A stretch of DNA of 64,000 nucleotides from the NCBI GenBank assembly GCA_029979265.1, contig JAPOHW010000004.1, forward strand, positions 62,001-126,000. Direction: 5' to 3'. This document shows, one piece after another, positions 41,074-50,458 of the stretch. The notes under the pieces were generated by a model. The model did no database searches and was not told the origin of the DNA. It was given only the letters and a program-made list of their open reading frames with translations. Position 1 is the stretch's first letter. Every line of letters begins with the position of its first letter. The translations under genes were made by a program, and so were the position numbers. The stretch comes from Actinomycetota bacterium. Its GTDB lineage: Bacteria; Actinomycetota; Acidimicrobiia; Acidimicrobiales; Aldehydirespiratoraceae.

Positions 41074-42360
41074 CTAGGCGATCAGCAGGTCGGGTGACGC
41101 AAGGGCGAGGGCGAGTGCCCCCTCCCCCGGTCGAACGGTCACGGAACGATCGAGATCGGCCAATGCAGCCAGCGTCGGTGCAGAGAACCCGCCGGGGCGA
41201 AGAAGCAGGTCGGCCAAACGGGCCCAGTCGCCCTCTCGAGCTGCGACCAGGGCAGGAGCATCGGCGGGAGTTCGCCTGGCCAGATCGGTTGCAACGGAAA
41301 AACGGGCGGCGGTCGCCGACGAGCCCAGCCAGGTCGATGCCCCCGGATACCCACCGACGTTGGGCGGGTTCGCCGGAAGCTGACCGAGGAGGCGAAGGGC
41401 CCGGATGAGCGCAGCGGTCTCGACGCGAGCCCCGGTACTTGCGATCGACTGCAACAACCAGGGAAGTGGCGCAGCCACAGTGGGGCTCGCATGACCGGCA
41501 ACGCCGGTCGTGAGGATCGCCCGTGCGAGGGCGGAGACGTCGAGGTCGGCAGCCTCGAACACCGAGCCGAGATCGAAGATCGTTGTCGTGTCGATGTTGC
41601 CGAGAAGGTAGCGGCCGAGTTTCGAGGCGATGAAGACGGGACAGGCAGGACTCGACGTGACTGCGGCGATCGTCGTGTCGACATCGTGCACGCCATCGAC
41701 CCCGAGCAAAGTCTGCGGCGTGTCGTCATGACGACGGGGCACGAAGCGGGCCTGGTAACCGGAACGGGGCCGAACCACCCAACCGGTCAGCGCAACCGTG
41801 GCGGCCCTTACGTCGGCCTCGGTGAAGTTGTTGATCCCAACGGTGTAGAGCTCGAGGAGTTCACGCCCGAAGTTCTCGTTGGGCGACTCGCCGGTACTCG
41901 TTGCACCGTCGAGAAACACGAGCATCGCCGGGTCGGTCGTGACCTTCCGAATCAGCTCCCGAACGTCGCCTCGGCCGAGCGCTCGACAGAGTTCGAGGTG
42001 GTCGAGCATCGCCGGCAGGTACCGAACGACTTGAAACGACACCGCAAAGTGGTCATGCCAGAACCAGGCGAGCTGATGGTCGAGCGGACGATCGGTGGTC
42101 TGCAGTCGGGTCATCCATCGATCGAAGGCCTCGAGGGTCTGGGCCCGGGAGGCCTCTCGATCCGAGCGGTCGTAGGTGAAGTCCCAGTCGGCCCACGCCG
42201 ACGCCTCTTCTGCGATGCCAACGGCGGAGGGGTCGACGAGCCGATCGATCGTCCCTGCGACGCCGAGCGCTTCGAGTTCGTCGAGCGCTCCGGGGGCCAG
42301 ACCCCAGGTCGCTCGGCGAGCCAGGAACGCAACCGCTTCACGGGTGGAGTCGAACTGCAT
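41074..42360 (-). CDS. DUF1800 protein
   Basis: 428 residues from ATG 42360 (GTG 42369 also possible). Motifs: AVAFLARRATWGLAPGALDELEALG, LAWFWHDHFAVSFQV, ENFGRELLELYTVGI, FTEADVRAATVALTGW and CPVFIASKLGRYLLG. DUF1800 proteins occur next to DUF1501 proteins in many environmental bacteria; the joint function is unknown. There is no obvious signal peptide, unlike its partner. Confidence 0.92.
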   Translation of the reverse strand: MQFDSTREAVAFLARRATWGLAPGALDELEALGVAGTIDRLVDPSAVGIAEEASAWADWDFTYDRSDREASRAQTLEAFDRWMTRLQTTDRPLDHQLAWFWHDHFAVSFQVVRYLPAMLDHLELCRALGRGDVRELIRKVTTDPAMLVFLDGATSTGESPNENFGRELLELYTVGINNFTEADVRAATVALTGWVVRPRSGYQARFVPRRHDDTPQTLLGVDGVHDVDTTIAAVTSSPACPVFIASKLGRYLLGNIDTTTIFDLGSVFEAADLDVSALARAILTTGVAGHASPTVAAPLPWLLQSIASTGARVETAALIRALRLLGQLPANPPNVGGYPGASTWLGSSATAARFSVATDLARRTPADAPALVAAREGDWARLADLLLRPGGFSAPTLAALADLDRSVTVRPGEGALALALASPDLLIA

Positions 42361-42408
42361 CACACGCACAGTGTCGGCTGCGAGTGTGATGATTGTGTGA
42401 CGACCCGA

Positions 42409-43575
42409 CTAGAGACGTTCGAGTGCCGACCCGAGGTCGTCGATCAGATCCTGCGCCGACTCGATGCCCACGCTGAGCCGCACGAGATCAGCTGGTACTT
42501 CGAGTTCGGACCCGGCGGCGGACGCGTGGGTCATCACGCCGGGATGCTCGATCAGCGATTCGACGGCACCGAGTGACTCGGCGAGCGAGAAGACTTGTGT
42601 CGTGGTGGTGAGACGCATCGCCGCCTCTGCACCGCCGGCGACCCGGAACGACACCATGCCCCCGAAGTCGTTCATCTGTCGGCTTGCGACCTCGTGGCCG
42701 CGATGCTCGGGCAGCCCCGGATACAGCACATGGGTGACCTTGTCGCTATCGAGGAGGAGCTCGACGATCGCCCGAGCGTTTTCGCAGTGCCGATCCATGC
42801 GCACAGCCAGGGTTTTGAGGCCTCGCAGCGTGAGGTAATTGTCGAACGGTGACCCCACCGCCCCGATTGCGTTCTGCAGATAGGCGAGGCGTTCGGCGAG
42901 TTCGGTGTCGTTCGTTGCGATGAAGCCACCGACGACGTCGGAGTGACCACCGCAGTACTTCGTCGTCGAATGGACCACCACATCAGCACCTTGGCCGAGC
43001 GGCTGTTGCAGATAGGGCGTTGCGAAGGTGTTGTCGACGACGAGCTTGGCGCCACCGCCATGTGCGACCTCGGCGACGGCAGCGATGTCGACAACGTTCA
43101 ACAACGGGTTGGTCGGCGTCTCGACCCACACGATCTTTGTCTGGGGACGCAGCGCAGCGCGAAGTTCCTCGGGGTCGGTGAGGTCGGCTGCCGACCACTC
43201 GATGCCCGCCGGTGCCAGGATCGCAGAGATGAGGCGAAACGTGCCGCCGTAGGCATCGTTGCCGAGGACGACATGATCACCGGGGGCCAAGGTGCGCAAC
43301 AGCGTGTCCTCGGCCGCCATCCCCGACGCGAAGGCCAGTCCGTGGGAGGCCCCCTCGAGCGATGCGAGACATTCTTGGAGCGCTTGGCGGGTCGGGTTGT
43401 TCGTCCGCGAATACTCGTACCCGCGATGCACGCCGGGTTGCTCCTGCACGAACGTCGTGGCGAGCGAGATCGGGGTGACGACTGCACCACTCGCCGGGTC
43501 GTGTCGTTGTCCGGCGCGGATGGCGCGGGTTTCGAATCCGAATGCGTTCGCGTCGGCGAAGATGTCGTCAGCCAT
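42409..43575 (-). CDS. metB: Cystathionine gamma-synthase/gamma-lyase (Cys/Met metabolism PLP enzyme)
   Basis: 388-residue PLP enzyme. Motifs: TRAIRAGQRHDPASGAVVTPI, YEYSRTNNPTRQALQECLASLE and the PLP lysine in VVVHSTTKYCGGHSD. The C-terminal RLSVGIES fits the substrate-binding Arg. It either makes cystathionine from O-acyl-homoserine or cleaves cystathionine to cysteine; sequence alone does not decide. With the beta-synthase immediately upstream (5 bp gap), a reverse-transsulfuration role is attractive. Confidence 0.92.
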   Translation of the reverse strand: MADDIFADANAFGFETRAIRAGQRHDPASGAVVTPISLATTFVQEQPGVHRGYEYSRTNNPTRQALQECLASLEGASHGLAFASGMAAEDTLLRTLAPGDHVVLGNDAYGGTFRLISAILAPAGIEWSAADLTDPEELRAALRPQTKIVWVETPTNPLLNVVDIAAVAEVAHGGGAKLVVDNTFATPYLQQPLGQGADVVVHSTTKYCGGHSDVVGGFIATNDTELAERLAYLQNAIGAVGSPFDNYLTLRGLKTLAVRMDRHCENARAIVELLLDSDKVTHVLYPGLPEHRGHEVASRQMNDFGGMVSFRVAGGAEAAMRLTTTTQVFSLAESLGAVESLIEHPGVMTHASAAGSELEVPADLVRLSVGIESAQDLIDDLGSALERL

Positions 43576-43580
43576 GATGA

Positions 43581-44951
43581 TCAGCCCTCCTGGGCCGAGG
43601 AGAGGAAGTTCAAGACGTCACTCGACGAGATGACCGCGCAGGGTCGACCACCATCGAGTACCAGCATTGCCGAGCAGGATTCGAGCATCTCCACCGCGAG
43701 GGCAACCGGTTCGCCGGCGCCGATGGTCGGGAGGGCCGGAGCCATGATGTCCTCAACGGTCTTGTCGAGCACCGCATCGGTGTCGAAGGCGAGTTCCATC
43801 AGCCGCAGCTCGCTGACCGAACCTGCGATCTCGGCGGCAGCGAGCGGCATCTCACCCTTCCCGACCGGGAGTTGGCTGACACCATGCTCGTGCATCATCG
43901 ACACTGCGTCGCGCACGAGCTGGTGGGGCTGGACATAGAGCAGATCGGGAACCCCGCTCGACCTGCTTTCGATCACGTCGGCCACCACCGGTCCATCGGC
44001 TCGGAGGAAGCCGAAGCCGGCCATCCACTGATCGTTGAACACCTTCGACAGATAGCCACGCCCCGAGTCGGGGGTGAGTACGACGATGAGATCCTCGGGC
44101 CCACAACCGTCGGCGACCTGCAGCGCCGCAGCAACGGCGGTACCGCACGAACCTCCGATGAGGAGGCCCTCTTCTCGACTGACCCGCCGAGCCATCCGGA
44201 ACGAGTCGGCGTCGCTGATCGGAATGACGTGGTCGATCAGATCGCCGTGGTAGGTGTCGGGCCAGAAGTCCTCGCCGACGCCCTCGACGAGATACGGACG
44301 GCCGGAGCCACCGGAGTACACCGATCCCTCCGGGTCTGCTGCGATCACCTGGATCGCCGGATTCTGTTCCTTCAGGTAGCGACTAACTCCTGAGAGCGTC
44401 CCGCCGGTGCCGGCGCCGGCGACGAAATGAGTGACGGTGCCGTCGGTTTGCCGCCAGATCTCCGGTCCCGTTGTCTCGTAGTGCGACAGCGGATTGGTCT
44501 GGTTGTGGTACTGGTTCGGCCGGTACGCACCTGGGATCTCGTTCATCAGACGTTCGGCGGTCGAGTAGTACGACTGCGGGTCGTCGGGGGCCACCGCAAC
44601 CGGGCACACCACGACCTCGGCCCCGTAGGCCCGTAGGAGGTCAACCTTCTCGGGTGCGACCTTGTCGGTCATCACGAACACACACGAGTAGCCCCGCTGG
44701 GCTGCAACGATGGCGAGTCCGACGCCGGTGTTTCCCGATGTCGGCTCGACGATCGTGCCGCCGGGTTTGATCAGACCCTCCCGTTCTGCGTGGTCGATCA
44801 TCGTCACCGCCGGCCTGTCCTTGGACGAGCCACCGGGGTTCATCATCTCGGCCTTCACGACGACGCGACACGGTTTGTCGGCGGCCACCTGTTTGAGATT
44901 GACCAACGGGGTATTCCCGATCATGTCGAGAACCGAGTCGAAGATCTCCAT
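43581..44951 (-). CDS. cbs: Cystathionine beta-synthase with two CBS domains
   Basis: 456 residues from ATG 44951. The PLP domain has MNPGGSSKDRPAVTMI with the Schiff-base Lys, PTSGNTGVGLAIVAAQRGY and VAGAGTGGTLSGVSRYLKE. The C-terminal regulatory region has two CBS motifs (VQPHQLVRDAVSMMHEHGVSQLPV and VEDIMAPALPTIGAGEPVALAVEMLE), normally a site for adenosyl ligands such as S-adenosylmethionine. It condenses serine and homocysteine to cystathionine, feeding cysteine to SufS. The upstream region shares 100 bp with the CoA-transferase gene promoter. Confidence 0.94.
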   Translation of the reverse strand: MEIFDSVLDMIGNTPLVNLKQVAADKPCRVVVKAEMMNPGGSSKDRPAVTMIDHAEREGLIKPGGTIVEPTSGNTGVGLAIVAAQRGYSCVFVMTDKVAPEKVDLLRAYGAEVVVCPVAVAPDDPQSYYSTAERLMNEIPGAYRPNQYHNQTNPLSHYETTGPEIWRQTDGTVTHFVAGAGTGGTLSGVSRYLKEQNPAIQVIAADPEGSVYSGGSGRPYLVEGVGEDFWPDTYHGDLIDHVIPISDADSFRMARRVSREEGLLIGGSCGTAVAAALQVADGCGPEDLIVVLTPDSGRGYLSKVFNDQWMAGFGFLRADGPVVADVIESRSSGVPDLLYVQPHQLVRDAVSMMHEHGVSQLPVGKGEMPLAAAEIAGSVSELRLMELAFDTDAVLDKTVEDIMAPALPTIGAGEPVALAVEMLESCSAMLVLDGGRPCAVISSSDVLNFLSSAQEG

Positions 44952-45014
44952 GCCCACAGTCTCCCTTCCTGATCGACCAACCAGAACGTGCCAGCGGGCA
45001 TTCCGTCCGAGTAG

Positions 45015-45035
45015 TTTCTGACGGTCCGTCAGGAA
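45015..45035. promoter_or_regulatory. Near-perfect 21-bp palindrome (TetR-type operator candidate)
   Basis: Core CTGACGG-T-CCGTCAG (45018-45032) is perfect; the flanks add two more pairs after one mismatch. It lies between the divergent cbs and CoA-transferase starts, 17 bp before the latter. TetR regulators that control acyl-CoA catabolism genes often bind such sequences. The regulator is not in the window. Confidence 0.55.
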
Positions 45036-45051
45036 CTGGTTGGAGGACCCG

Positions 45052-46299
45052 ATGTCGGAAGCCGCTGCGTCGCCCGCAACAGGACTCCTCAGCAACATCC
45101 GAGTGATCGAATCGAGTCTGCTCGGCCCCGGACATGTTGCCACCTTCTTCGCCGACCTGGGAGCCGATGTCATCAAGGTCGAATCGCCCCAAGGGGACTA
45201 CATCCGGCAGATGACCTGGCCGATCATCGACGGCGTGTCGCTGCTGCACCTGCACACCCATCGCGGAAAGCGCAGCATCACCTTGAATCTCAAGACCGAA
45301 GAAGGCGTCGAGCTCTACAAGGAGTTGGTCCGTGGCGCCGACGTCGTGGTCGAGGCCCAGAAACCGGGCGCACTCGCAAGCTTCGGGCTGGGTTACGACG
45401 TACTCAAGCAGATCAACCCGAAATTGGTGTTCGCCACGCTCTCGGGCTACGGCTCCACCGGCCCCTACCGAGACATGCCCAGCCACGGAATCGCCTACGA
45501 CACCTGGGCCGGCATCGTGCAGCCGGTCATCGACGACGAGGGCTTCTGCCGGATCCCTCCGACGATGCCCAACGTCGGGATCAACGTCGGTCCCATGGTC
45601 GCTGCGATGGGCATCCTCGCCGGGATCATCAAGGCACGCGAGACCGGGGAGGGCTGCGAGATGGAGTTCGCGCAGTCCGATGCGGCGGCCTACATGGACT
45701 GGTACCGCATCGAGTCGGAACGGGCCTACCTCCGTCCCGAAAACGAAGTGACCGGCAATCCGGCCGACAATTTCGAGCGACGCCCTGCCGGGCTGGCGGG
45801 CATGTGGGAAGGCGTTCGCTACCAGATGTACGAAGCCGAGGACGGCCACGTGCTGTTCATGGCCAGCGAGCAGGCGTTCTGGCGGAACTTCTGCAAGGGC
45901 GTCGATCGGATGGATCTGTTCGAGCGCTGGCCAGGCGCGAAGTACGCCGACCACGCCAAGGGGAACACCGAACTACAACGGGAACTGCAGGCGATCTTCA
46001 GGACGAAAACCTGCCAGGAGTGGCTGGCCTTCTCCGAGGAGCACATCACCACCATCGCCCCGGTCAACACGCCGGCCAACATCGGTGATGATCCCCAGTT
46101 CAGGCACCGGATGGGCTTCTACCCGATCGAGTCGTTGGGTTGCGAACAGTTGCCTCTGCCTGCCTTCGTCAACGGCGAACCACTCCCCTGCCCGACGAAG
46201 GCGCCGACGGTCGGCGAGCACACCGACGAGGTCATGGCCGAGATCGGCAAGTCCGACGCCGAGATCGCCGCACTGCGGGACGGCGGTGCGTTCGGCTGA
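45052..46299 (+). CDS. CaiB/BaiF-family CoA-transferase
   Basis: 415 residues from ATG 45052 with GGAGG ahead. It belongs to family III CoA-transferases, which exchange CoA between carboxylates. Motifs: RVIESSLLGPGHVATFFADLGADVIKVESPQGDYIRQMTW, NLKTEEGVELYKELVRGADVVVEAQKPG and FATLSGYGSTGPYRDMPSHGIAYDTWAG (the catalytic Asp region). The C-terminus PTVGEHTDEVMAEIG is typical. Specific acid substrate not known; this region is rich in acyl-CoA genes. Confidence 0.9.
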   Translation: MSEAAASPATGLLSNIRVIESSLLGPGHVATFFADLGADVIKVESPQGDYIRQMTWPIIDGVSLLHLHTHRGKRSITLNLKTEEGVELYKELVRGADVVVEAQKPGALASFGLGYDVLKQINPKLVFATLSGYGSTGPYRDMPSHGIAYDTWAGIVQPVIDDEGFCRIPPTMPNVGINVGPMVAAMGILAGIIKARETGEGCEMEFAQSDAAAYMDWYRIESERAYLRPENEVTGNPADNFERRPAGLAGMWEGVRYQMYEAEDGHVLFMASEQAFWRNFCKGVDRMDLFERWPGAKYADHAKGNTELQRELQAIFRTKTCQEWLAFSEEHITTIAPVNTPANIGDDPQFRHRMGFYPIESLGCEQLPLPAFVNGEPLPCPTKAPTVGEHTDEVMAEIGKSDAEIAALRDGGAFG

Positions 46300-46335
46300 A
46301 GCCGGCATCGTCGCACCCGCCCCGGGAGGCAGGCG

Positions 46336-47943
46336 TCAGGTCCGAACGAAACCGCGGTAATTGTCGGCGACGACCTGGTCGCACACGGCCCGATACTCGG
46401 GAAAGCCCGGGAGCGGCATGAAGACCCGTGGCTTGCCCGGCACGTTCGCGCCCAGGTACCAGCTGCTGCAGCCGTGAAAGAGGGTGTGGTTCGCCACCTC
46501 GTTGACGTACCCGACCCATTCGGTCTGCGCCTCGTCGGTCGGCTCGATCGTGTGCAGACCGCCGTCGTCGAGGGCCGCAACGGCCGCCGCGATCCATTCC
46601 ACGTGCTGTTCGATCGACACGATCATGTTGGTCAACACGCTGGGACTCCCCGGTCCAGTGACGGTGAAGAGATTGGGGAAGCCAGCGATCTGCAGACCGA
46701 GGTAGGTCAACGGGCCCGCCGACCAGACGTCGCGCAGCGTTCGTCCCCCGCGCCCCTCGATGGCAATCCGATCGAGCGCACCAGTCATGGCGTCGAAGCC
46801 AGTTGCGAAGACGATGTCGTCGACCTCGTAGACCACCCCACCGACGACAGGCCCGGCCTCGTCGATTCGATCGATCGGATCGGACGAGACATCGATCAGC
46901 CGGACGTTGGGTCGGTTGTAGGTGGCGTAGTACCCGGTGTCGACACAGAGACGCTTGCACCCCACGATCGTGTCCGGACTGAGAAGCGCTGCCGTTTCGG
47001 GGTCGTCGACCTGCTCGGCGATTTTGCGGCGGATGTACTCGGCGGCAGTGGCATTGGCTCGTTCGTCGAGCAACAGATCCTCGTAGGCACGCAAGAAACT
47101 CAGACCACCGACCGCCCACCGTTCGTCGTACTGCGCTGCGAGTTCGGCCTCGTCGGCATCGAGCGCGCTGACGTCTCGCCTCGGCTGGTGACCCCCGAAC
47201 GCGCTGGACGAATCGCGAGCGCGACGTCGCCAACCGGCATAGTCGGCTTTGATCTCGGCCACCGCAGCCGGCTCCAACGGTTCGTTGTGGGCGGGAACCG
47301 CCCAGGTCGCGGTGCGCTGGAAGACGGTGACATGCTCGGCTTCCGCTGCGATGAGCGGAATCGACTGCACCGCCGAGCTGCCGGTGCCGATCACGGCCAC
47401 GCGCCGATCTGCGAAATCGACCCCCTCGTGCGGCCAACGTCCGGTGTGAAATGTTCGACCGGCGAAGGCGTCACGGCCCTCGATGTCGGGGACGTTGGCG
47501 GCCGACAGGCAGCCGGTCGCCATCACGACGAAGCGGCAACTGCGTTCGACCCCGTCGCTCGCAGTGACCGACCATCGGTTGGTCGATTCGTCGAAGCGGG
47601 TCGCCGACACCGTGGTCGAGAGGGTGATGTCGGCGTGCAGGTCGAATCGGTCGGCGACATGCTCGATGTAGGCGAGGATCTCGGCCTGGGTCGCGTATTT
47701 CTCGGTCCACTCCCACTCCTGTTCGAGTCGGTGATCGAACCCCAGGGAGTACTCCATGCTCGGCACGTCGCACCGGGCTCCCGGGTAGCGATTCCAGTAC
47801 CAGGTGCCGCCAACCCCGTCACCGCGCTCGATCACTTCGGCACGCAATCCAAGTTCGTTCGCCTTGTGCAGCATGTAGAGCCCGGCGAAACCGGCTCCCA
47901 CGATGACCATGTCGAGTTCGCGGCGCAACGCAGCGGGAGTCAT
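46336..47943 (-). CDS. FAD-dependent Baeyer-Villiger-type monooxygenase
   Basis: 535 residues from ATG 47943. It has both fingerprints of class B flavin monooxygenases: the FAD site VIVGAGFAGLYMLHKANELG and the BVMO signature FAGRTFHTGRWP (F-x-G-x-x-x-H-x-x-x-W-P). NADPH-binding GTGSSAVQSIPLIAAEAEHVTVFQR is also present. The FATGFDAMTGALDRI and SPSVLTNMIVSIEQHVEWI segments fit the cyclohexanone/steroid monooxygenase group. The substrate is likely a cyclic or steroidal ketone, but this is only family-level. Confidence 0.9.
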   Translation of the reverse strand: MTPAALRRELDMVIVGAGFAGLYMLHKANELGLRAEVIERGDGVGGTWYWNRYPGARCDVPSMEYSLGFDHRLEQEWEWTEKYATQAEILAYIEHVADRFDLHADITLSTTVSATRFDESTNRWSVTASDGVERSCRFVVMATGCLSAANVPDIEGRDAFAGRTFHTGRWPHEGVDFADRRVAVIGTGSSAVQSIPLIAAEAEHVTVFQRTATWAVPAHNEPLEPAAVAEIKADYAGWRRRARDSSSAFGGHQPRRDVSALDADEAELAAQYDERWAVGGLSFLRAYEDLLLDERANATAAEYIRRKIAEQVDDPETAALLSPDTIVGCKRLCVDTGYYATYNRPNVRLIDVSSDPIDRIDEAGPVVGGVVYEVDDIVFATGFDAMTGALDRIAIEGRGGRTLRDVWSAGPLTYLGLQIAGFPNLFTVTGPGSPSVLTNMIVSIEQHVEWIAAAVAALDDGGLHTIEPTDEAQTEWVGYVNEVANHTLFHGCSSWYLGANVPGKPRVFMPLPGFPEYRAVCDQVVADNYRGFVRT

Positions 47944-47996
47944 GGTCAGACCCTGCCACTTGGCGCGAGCTCCGACCAACTGCAATCGTTTCGCCC

Positions 47997-48890
47997 ATGG
48001 CAGAGCAGCATCGCCGTTCCGACCAACTCGACTCGTTCGGTGTCTGGCAGTTCACCGACGGTATCAGCGGTGCCGAGGCCGCCTCGATGGCTCAGCGGAT
48101 CGAGTCACTCGGCTATTCGGCGCTCTGGATTCCCGAGGCGGTGGGCAGGCACGCCTTCGTCAACTCGGCGAATCTCCTGCTGGCGACCGACGATCTCGTG
48201 ATCGCCACGGGCATCGCCGGCATCCACAACCGCCCGGCATGGAGCACCAAGATGGCGGCAACCGAGCTCGACGAACTGTCCGGGGGGCGCTTCGTCCTCG
48301 GTCTCGGCGTCAGCCACGCCCCGATGGTGACACTGCGAGGGCTCGACTACAGCAAGCCACTCTCGGCCATGCGCGACTACCTCGACGCCATCGATCAGGC
48401 GATCACCATGACGCCAGGTGAGATGCCTCCGGTCGTGCTCGCCGCGCTCGGCCCGAAGATGCTCGAGCTTGCGGGCACCCGGACAGCCGGCGCCCATCCC
48501 TACTGGACGACACCCGAGCACACCGCCGAAGCTCGAGCGATCATGGGACCCGATGCCTGGCTCTGTGTCGAGCAGAAGTGCATCCTCACCACCGACCGCG
48601 ACATCGCCCATGCGCGTGCCAACGAACAACTCGAGATGTACATCAGCCTTCCGAACTACCGCAACAATTGGATCCGCCTCGGCTTCACCGAGGACGAGAT
48701 TGACGGGCGCGCCGCTCGATTCGTCGACGCCGTTGTCGCCTGGGGTGACGACGACGCGATCGCTGCCCGCCTGCAAGCACACGTCGATGCCGGCGCGAGC
48801 CATGTGTGCATCCAGGCAGTGGACGTGAGTGGCGATCGCAGTCGTCCCGATTGGAACCTGCTGGAAACGTTCGCACCGAAGGGCGCATGA
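47997..48890 (+). CDS. LLM-class F420-dependent oxidoreductase
   Basis: 297 residues. Luciferase-like TIM barrel: FGVWQFTDGISGAEAASMAQRIESLGYSALWIPEAVGR, LATDDLVIATGIAGIHNRPAWSTKMAATELDELSGGRFVLGLGVSHAPM and PPVVLAALGPKMLELAGTRTAGAHPYW. It resembles the TIGR03620 probable F420-dependent group. Divergent from the BVMO gene with 53 bp between. The stop overlaps the phosphotransferase ATG by 4 nt, making these two a unit. Confidence 0.88.
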   Translation: MAEQHRRSDQLDSFGVWQFTDGISGAEAASMAQRIESLGYSALWIPEAVGRHAFVNSANLLLATDDLVIATGIAGIHNRPAWSTKMAATELDELSGGRFVLGLGVSHAPMVTLRGLDYSKPLSAMRDYLDAIDQAITMTPGEMPPVVLAALGPKMLELAGTRTAGAHPYWTTPEHTAEARAIMGPDAWLCVEQKCILTTDRDIAHARANEQLEMYISLPNYRNNWIRLGFTEDEIDGRAARFVDAVVAWGDDDAIAARLQAHVDAGASHVCIQAVDVSGDRSRPDWNLLETFAPKGA

Positions 48891-49918
48891 TGTCGGCTGT
48901 TCCCACCGGTATCGACGCCGGGCCGGTCACCGCCTGGATGACGACCTGCATCCCGACGCTCGTCCCACCGCTGAGCTTCGAACTGATCACCGGTGGGGCC
49001 AGCAACCTCACCTTCCTGGTGACCGACGCCGAGGGTGGCCGCTGGGTTCTTCGACGACCGCCGACCGGCCACGTGCTGGCGAGCGCCCACGACATGGCGC
49101 GTGAACACCGCATCATTGCCGCCCTCGCTGACACACCGGTTCCGGTGCCTCCTGCCATTGGCCTGTGTCAGGACGAGGCGGTCAACGGCGCCGACTTCTA
49201 CGTCATGGGCTTTGTCGAAGGTGAGATCGTCTTCGACCGAAGCGACGGCGAGGCGTACGACCCGAGCAAACGACAGGGTCTCGCTGCGTCACTGGTCGAC
49301 ACGCTCGTCGATCTGCACGCACTCGAACCCGCAGCTGTGGGCCTCGGTGATCTCGGCCGCACCGAGGACTACTGCGCCCGGCAGTTGCGCCGTTGGAAAC
49401 GCCAGGTCGACGAGGGCTCCGATCGCGATCTTCCATTGTTCCAGGAACTCCACACCCGGTTGGTCGACGGCGTGCCGCCCCAGCAGGGCGCCGGCATCGT
49501 GCACGGCGACTATCGCCTCGATAACTGCATGGCCGGGTTCGACGGAACGATCGCCGCCGTACTCGACTGGGAGCTGTGCACGCTCGGCGACGTGCTGGCC
49601 GACCTTGCCGGCATGGTCATGTGGTGGGGTGACGATCCCGAGGCACGGGGTCGGTTGGGTGACGTGCCGACCAAGGCAGACGGCTTCGGTACCGCCGACG
49701 ACGTCATTGCCCGCTACGCAGCGCGCAGCGACCGCAACCTCTCGGACCTGCCGTGGTACGTCGCATTCCAGCATTGGCGACTCGCAGCGATCAGTGAAGG
49801 TGTTCGGGTGCGTTACGCAGCCGGCGCGATGGGCGACCAGGAACGCGACAACGACGAGCAGTCGGACGGGATCGACTACCTGTTGTCGGGGGCCGAGGCC
49901 TGGCTCGCCAAGACGTGA
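48887..49918 (+). CDS. Aminoglycoside phosphotransferase-like kinase family (ACAD10-type)
   Basis: 343 residues from ATG 48887. Motifs: ITGGASNLTFLVTDAEGGRWVLRRPP (Gly-rich, ATP-binding), the catalytic loop IVHGDYRLDNCMAG and the metal Asp in VLDWELCTLGDVLADLA. These match the APH domain found N-terminal in ACAD10/11 and as separate proteins in actinobacterial fatty acid and steroid degradation loci. The physiological substrate is probably a hydroxyacyl-CoA (family inference); no antibiotic role is implied. Confidence 0.9.
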   Translation: MMSAVPTGIDAGPVTAWMTTCIPTLVPPLSFELITGGASNLTFLVTDAEGGRWVLRRPPTGHVLASAHDMAREHRIIAALADTPVPVPPAIGLCQDEAVNGADFYVMGFVEGEIVFDRSDGEAYDPSKRQGLAASLVDTLVDLHALEPAAVGLGDLGRTEDYCARQLRRWKRQVDEGSDRDLPLFQELHTRLVDGVPPQQGAGIVHGDYRLDNCMAGFDGTIAAVLDWELCTLGDVLADLAGMVMWWGDDPEARGRLGDVPTKADGFGTADDVIARYAARSDRNLSDLPWYVAFQHWRLAAISEGVRVRYAAGAMGDQERDNDEQSDGIDYLLSGAEAWLAKT

Positions 49919-49939
49919 GGGCGGCGAGCCGGCGGCGCC

Positions 49940-50452
49940 TCAGCCGAGCGCTGCGATCGCAGCGTCGTAGTCCGGTTCCTCGGTGAGTTCCGTCACCAAC
50001 TCGGTGTGCACGACGACACCGTCCCGGTCGAGGACCACGACCGCCCGGGCCGCCAGTGCAGCCATCACGCCGTCGGTCATCAGTACGCCGTAGGTCCGCA
50101 GCAGGTCCGGACTCCGAAAGGTCGAGCCGGTGATGACATTGTCGATCCCCTCTGCCCCGCAGAAGCGGGCGGCCGCCGGGGGAAGGTCGGCCGAGACGCA
50201 CACGACGATGGTGTTGTCGAGCGCGGCAGCACGTTCGTTGAACGCACGTACCGACTTCTGACACGTTCGGGTGTCGATCGACGGGAAGATGTTGAGAATG
50301 ACCCTTTGGCCGGCCAGGTCACCCTTGTGGAGCGGACTCCAGTCGGCCTTGGTGAGGGTGAAGTCGGGGGCGCTGGTCCCGACCGAGGGGAGGTCGCCGT
50401 CAACTTGGATGGGGTTGCCGCGAAGCGTGATCTCTGGCACGTGGGGCAGCAT
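49940..50452 (-). CDS. tpx: Thiol peroxidase (Tpx-type peroxiredoxin)
   Basis: 170 residues from ATG 50452. Typical atypical-2-Cys layout: peroxidatic Cys64 in FPSIDTRTCQKSVRAFN and resolving Cys98 in ARFCGAEGIDNV. The C-terminal end is VVVLDRDGVVVHTELVTELTEEPDYDAAIAAL. It reduces peroxides with thioredoxin. The peroxidatic residue is Cys, not Sec, unlike the neighbouring SelW-like gene. Divergent from ybaK with 6 bp between starts. Confidence 0.94.
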   Translation of the reverse strand: MLPHVPEITLRGNPIQVDGDLPSVGTSAPDFTLTKADWSPLHKGDLAGQRVILNIFPSIDTRTCQKSVRAFNERAAALDNTIVVCVSADLPPAAARFCGAEGIDNVITGSTFRSPDLLRTYGVLMTDGVMAALAARAVVVLDRDGVVVHTELVTELTEEPDYDAAIAALG

Positions 50453-50458
50453 AGGACG

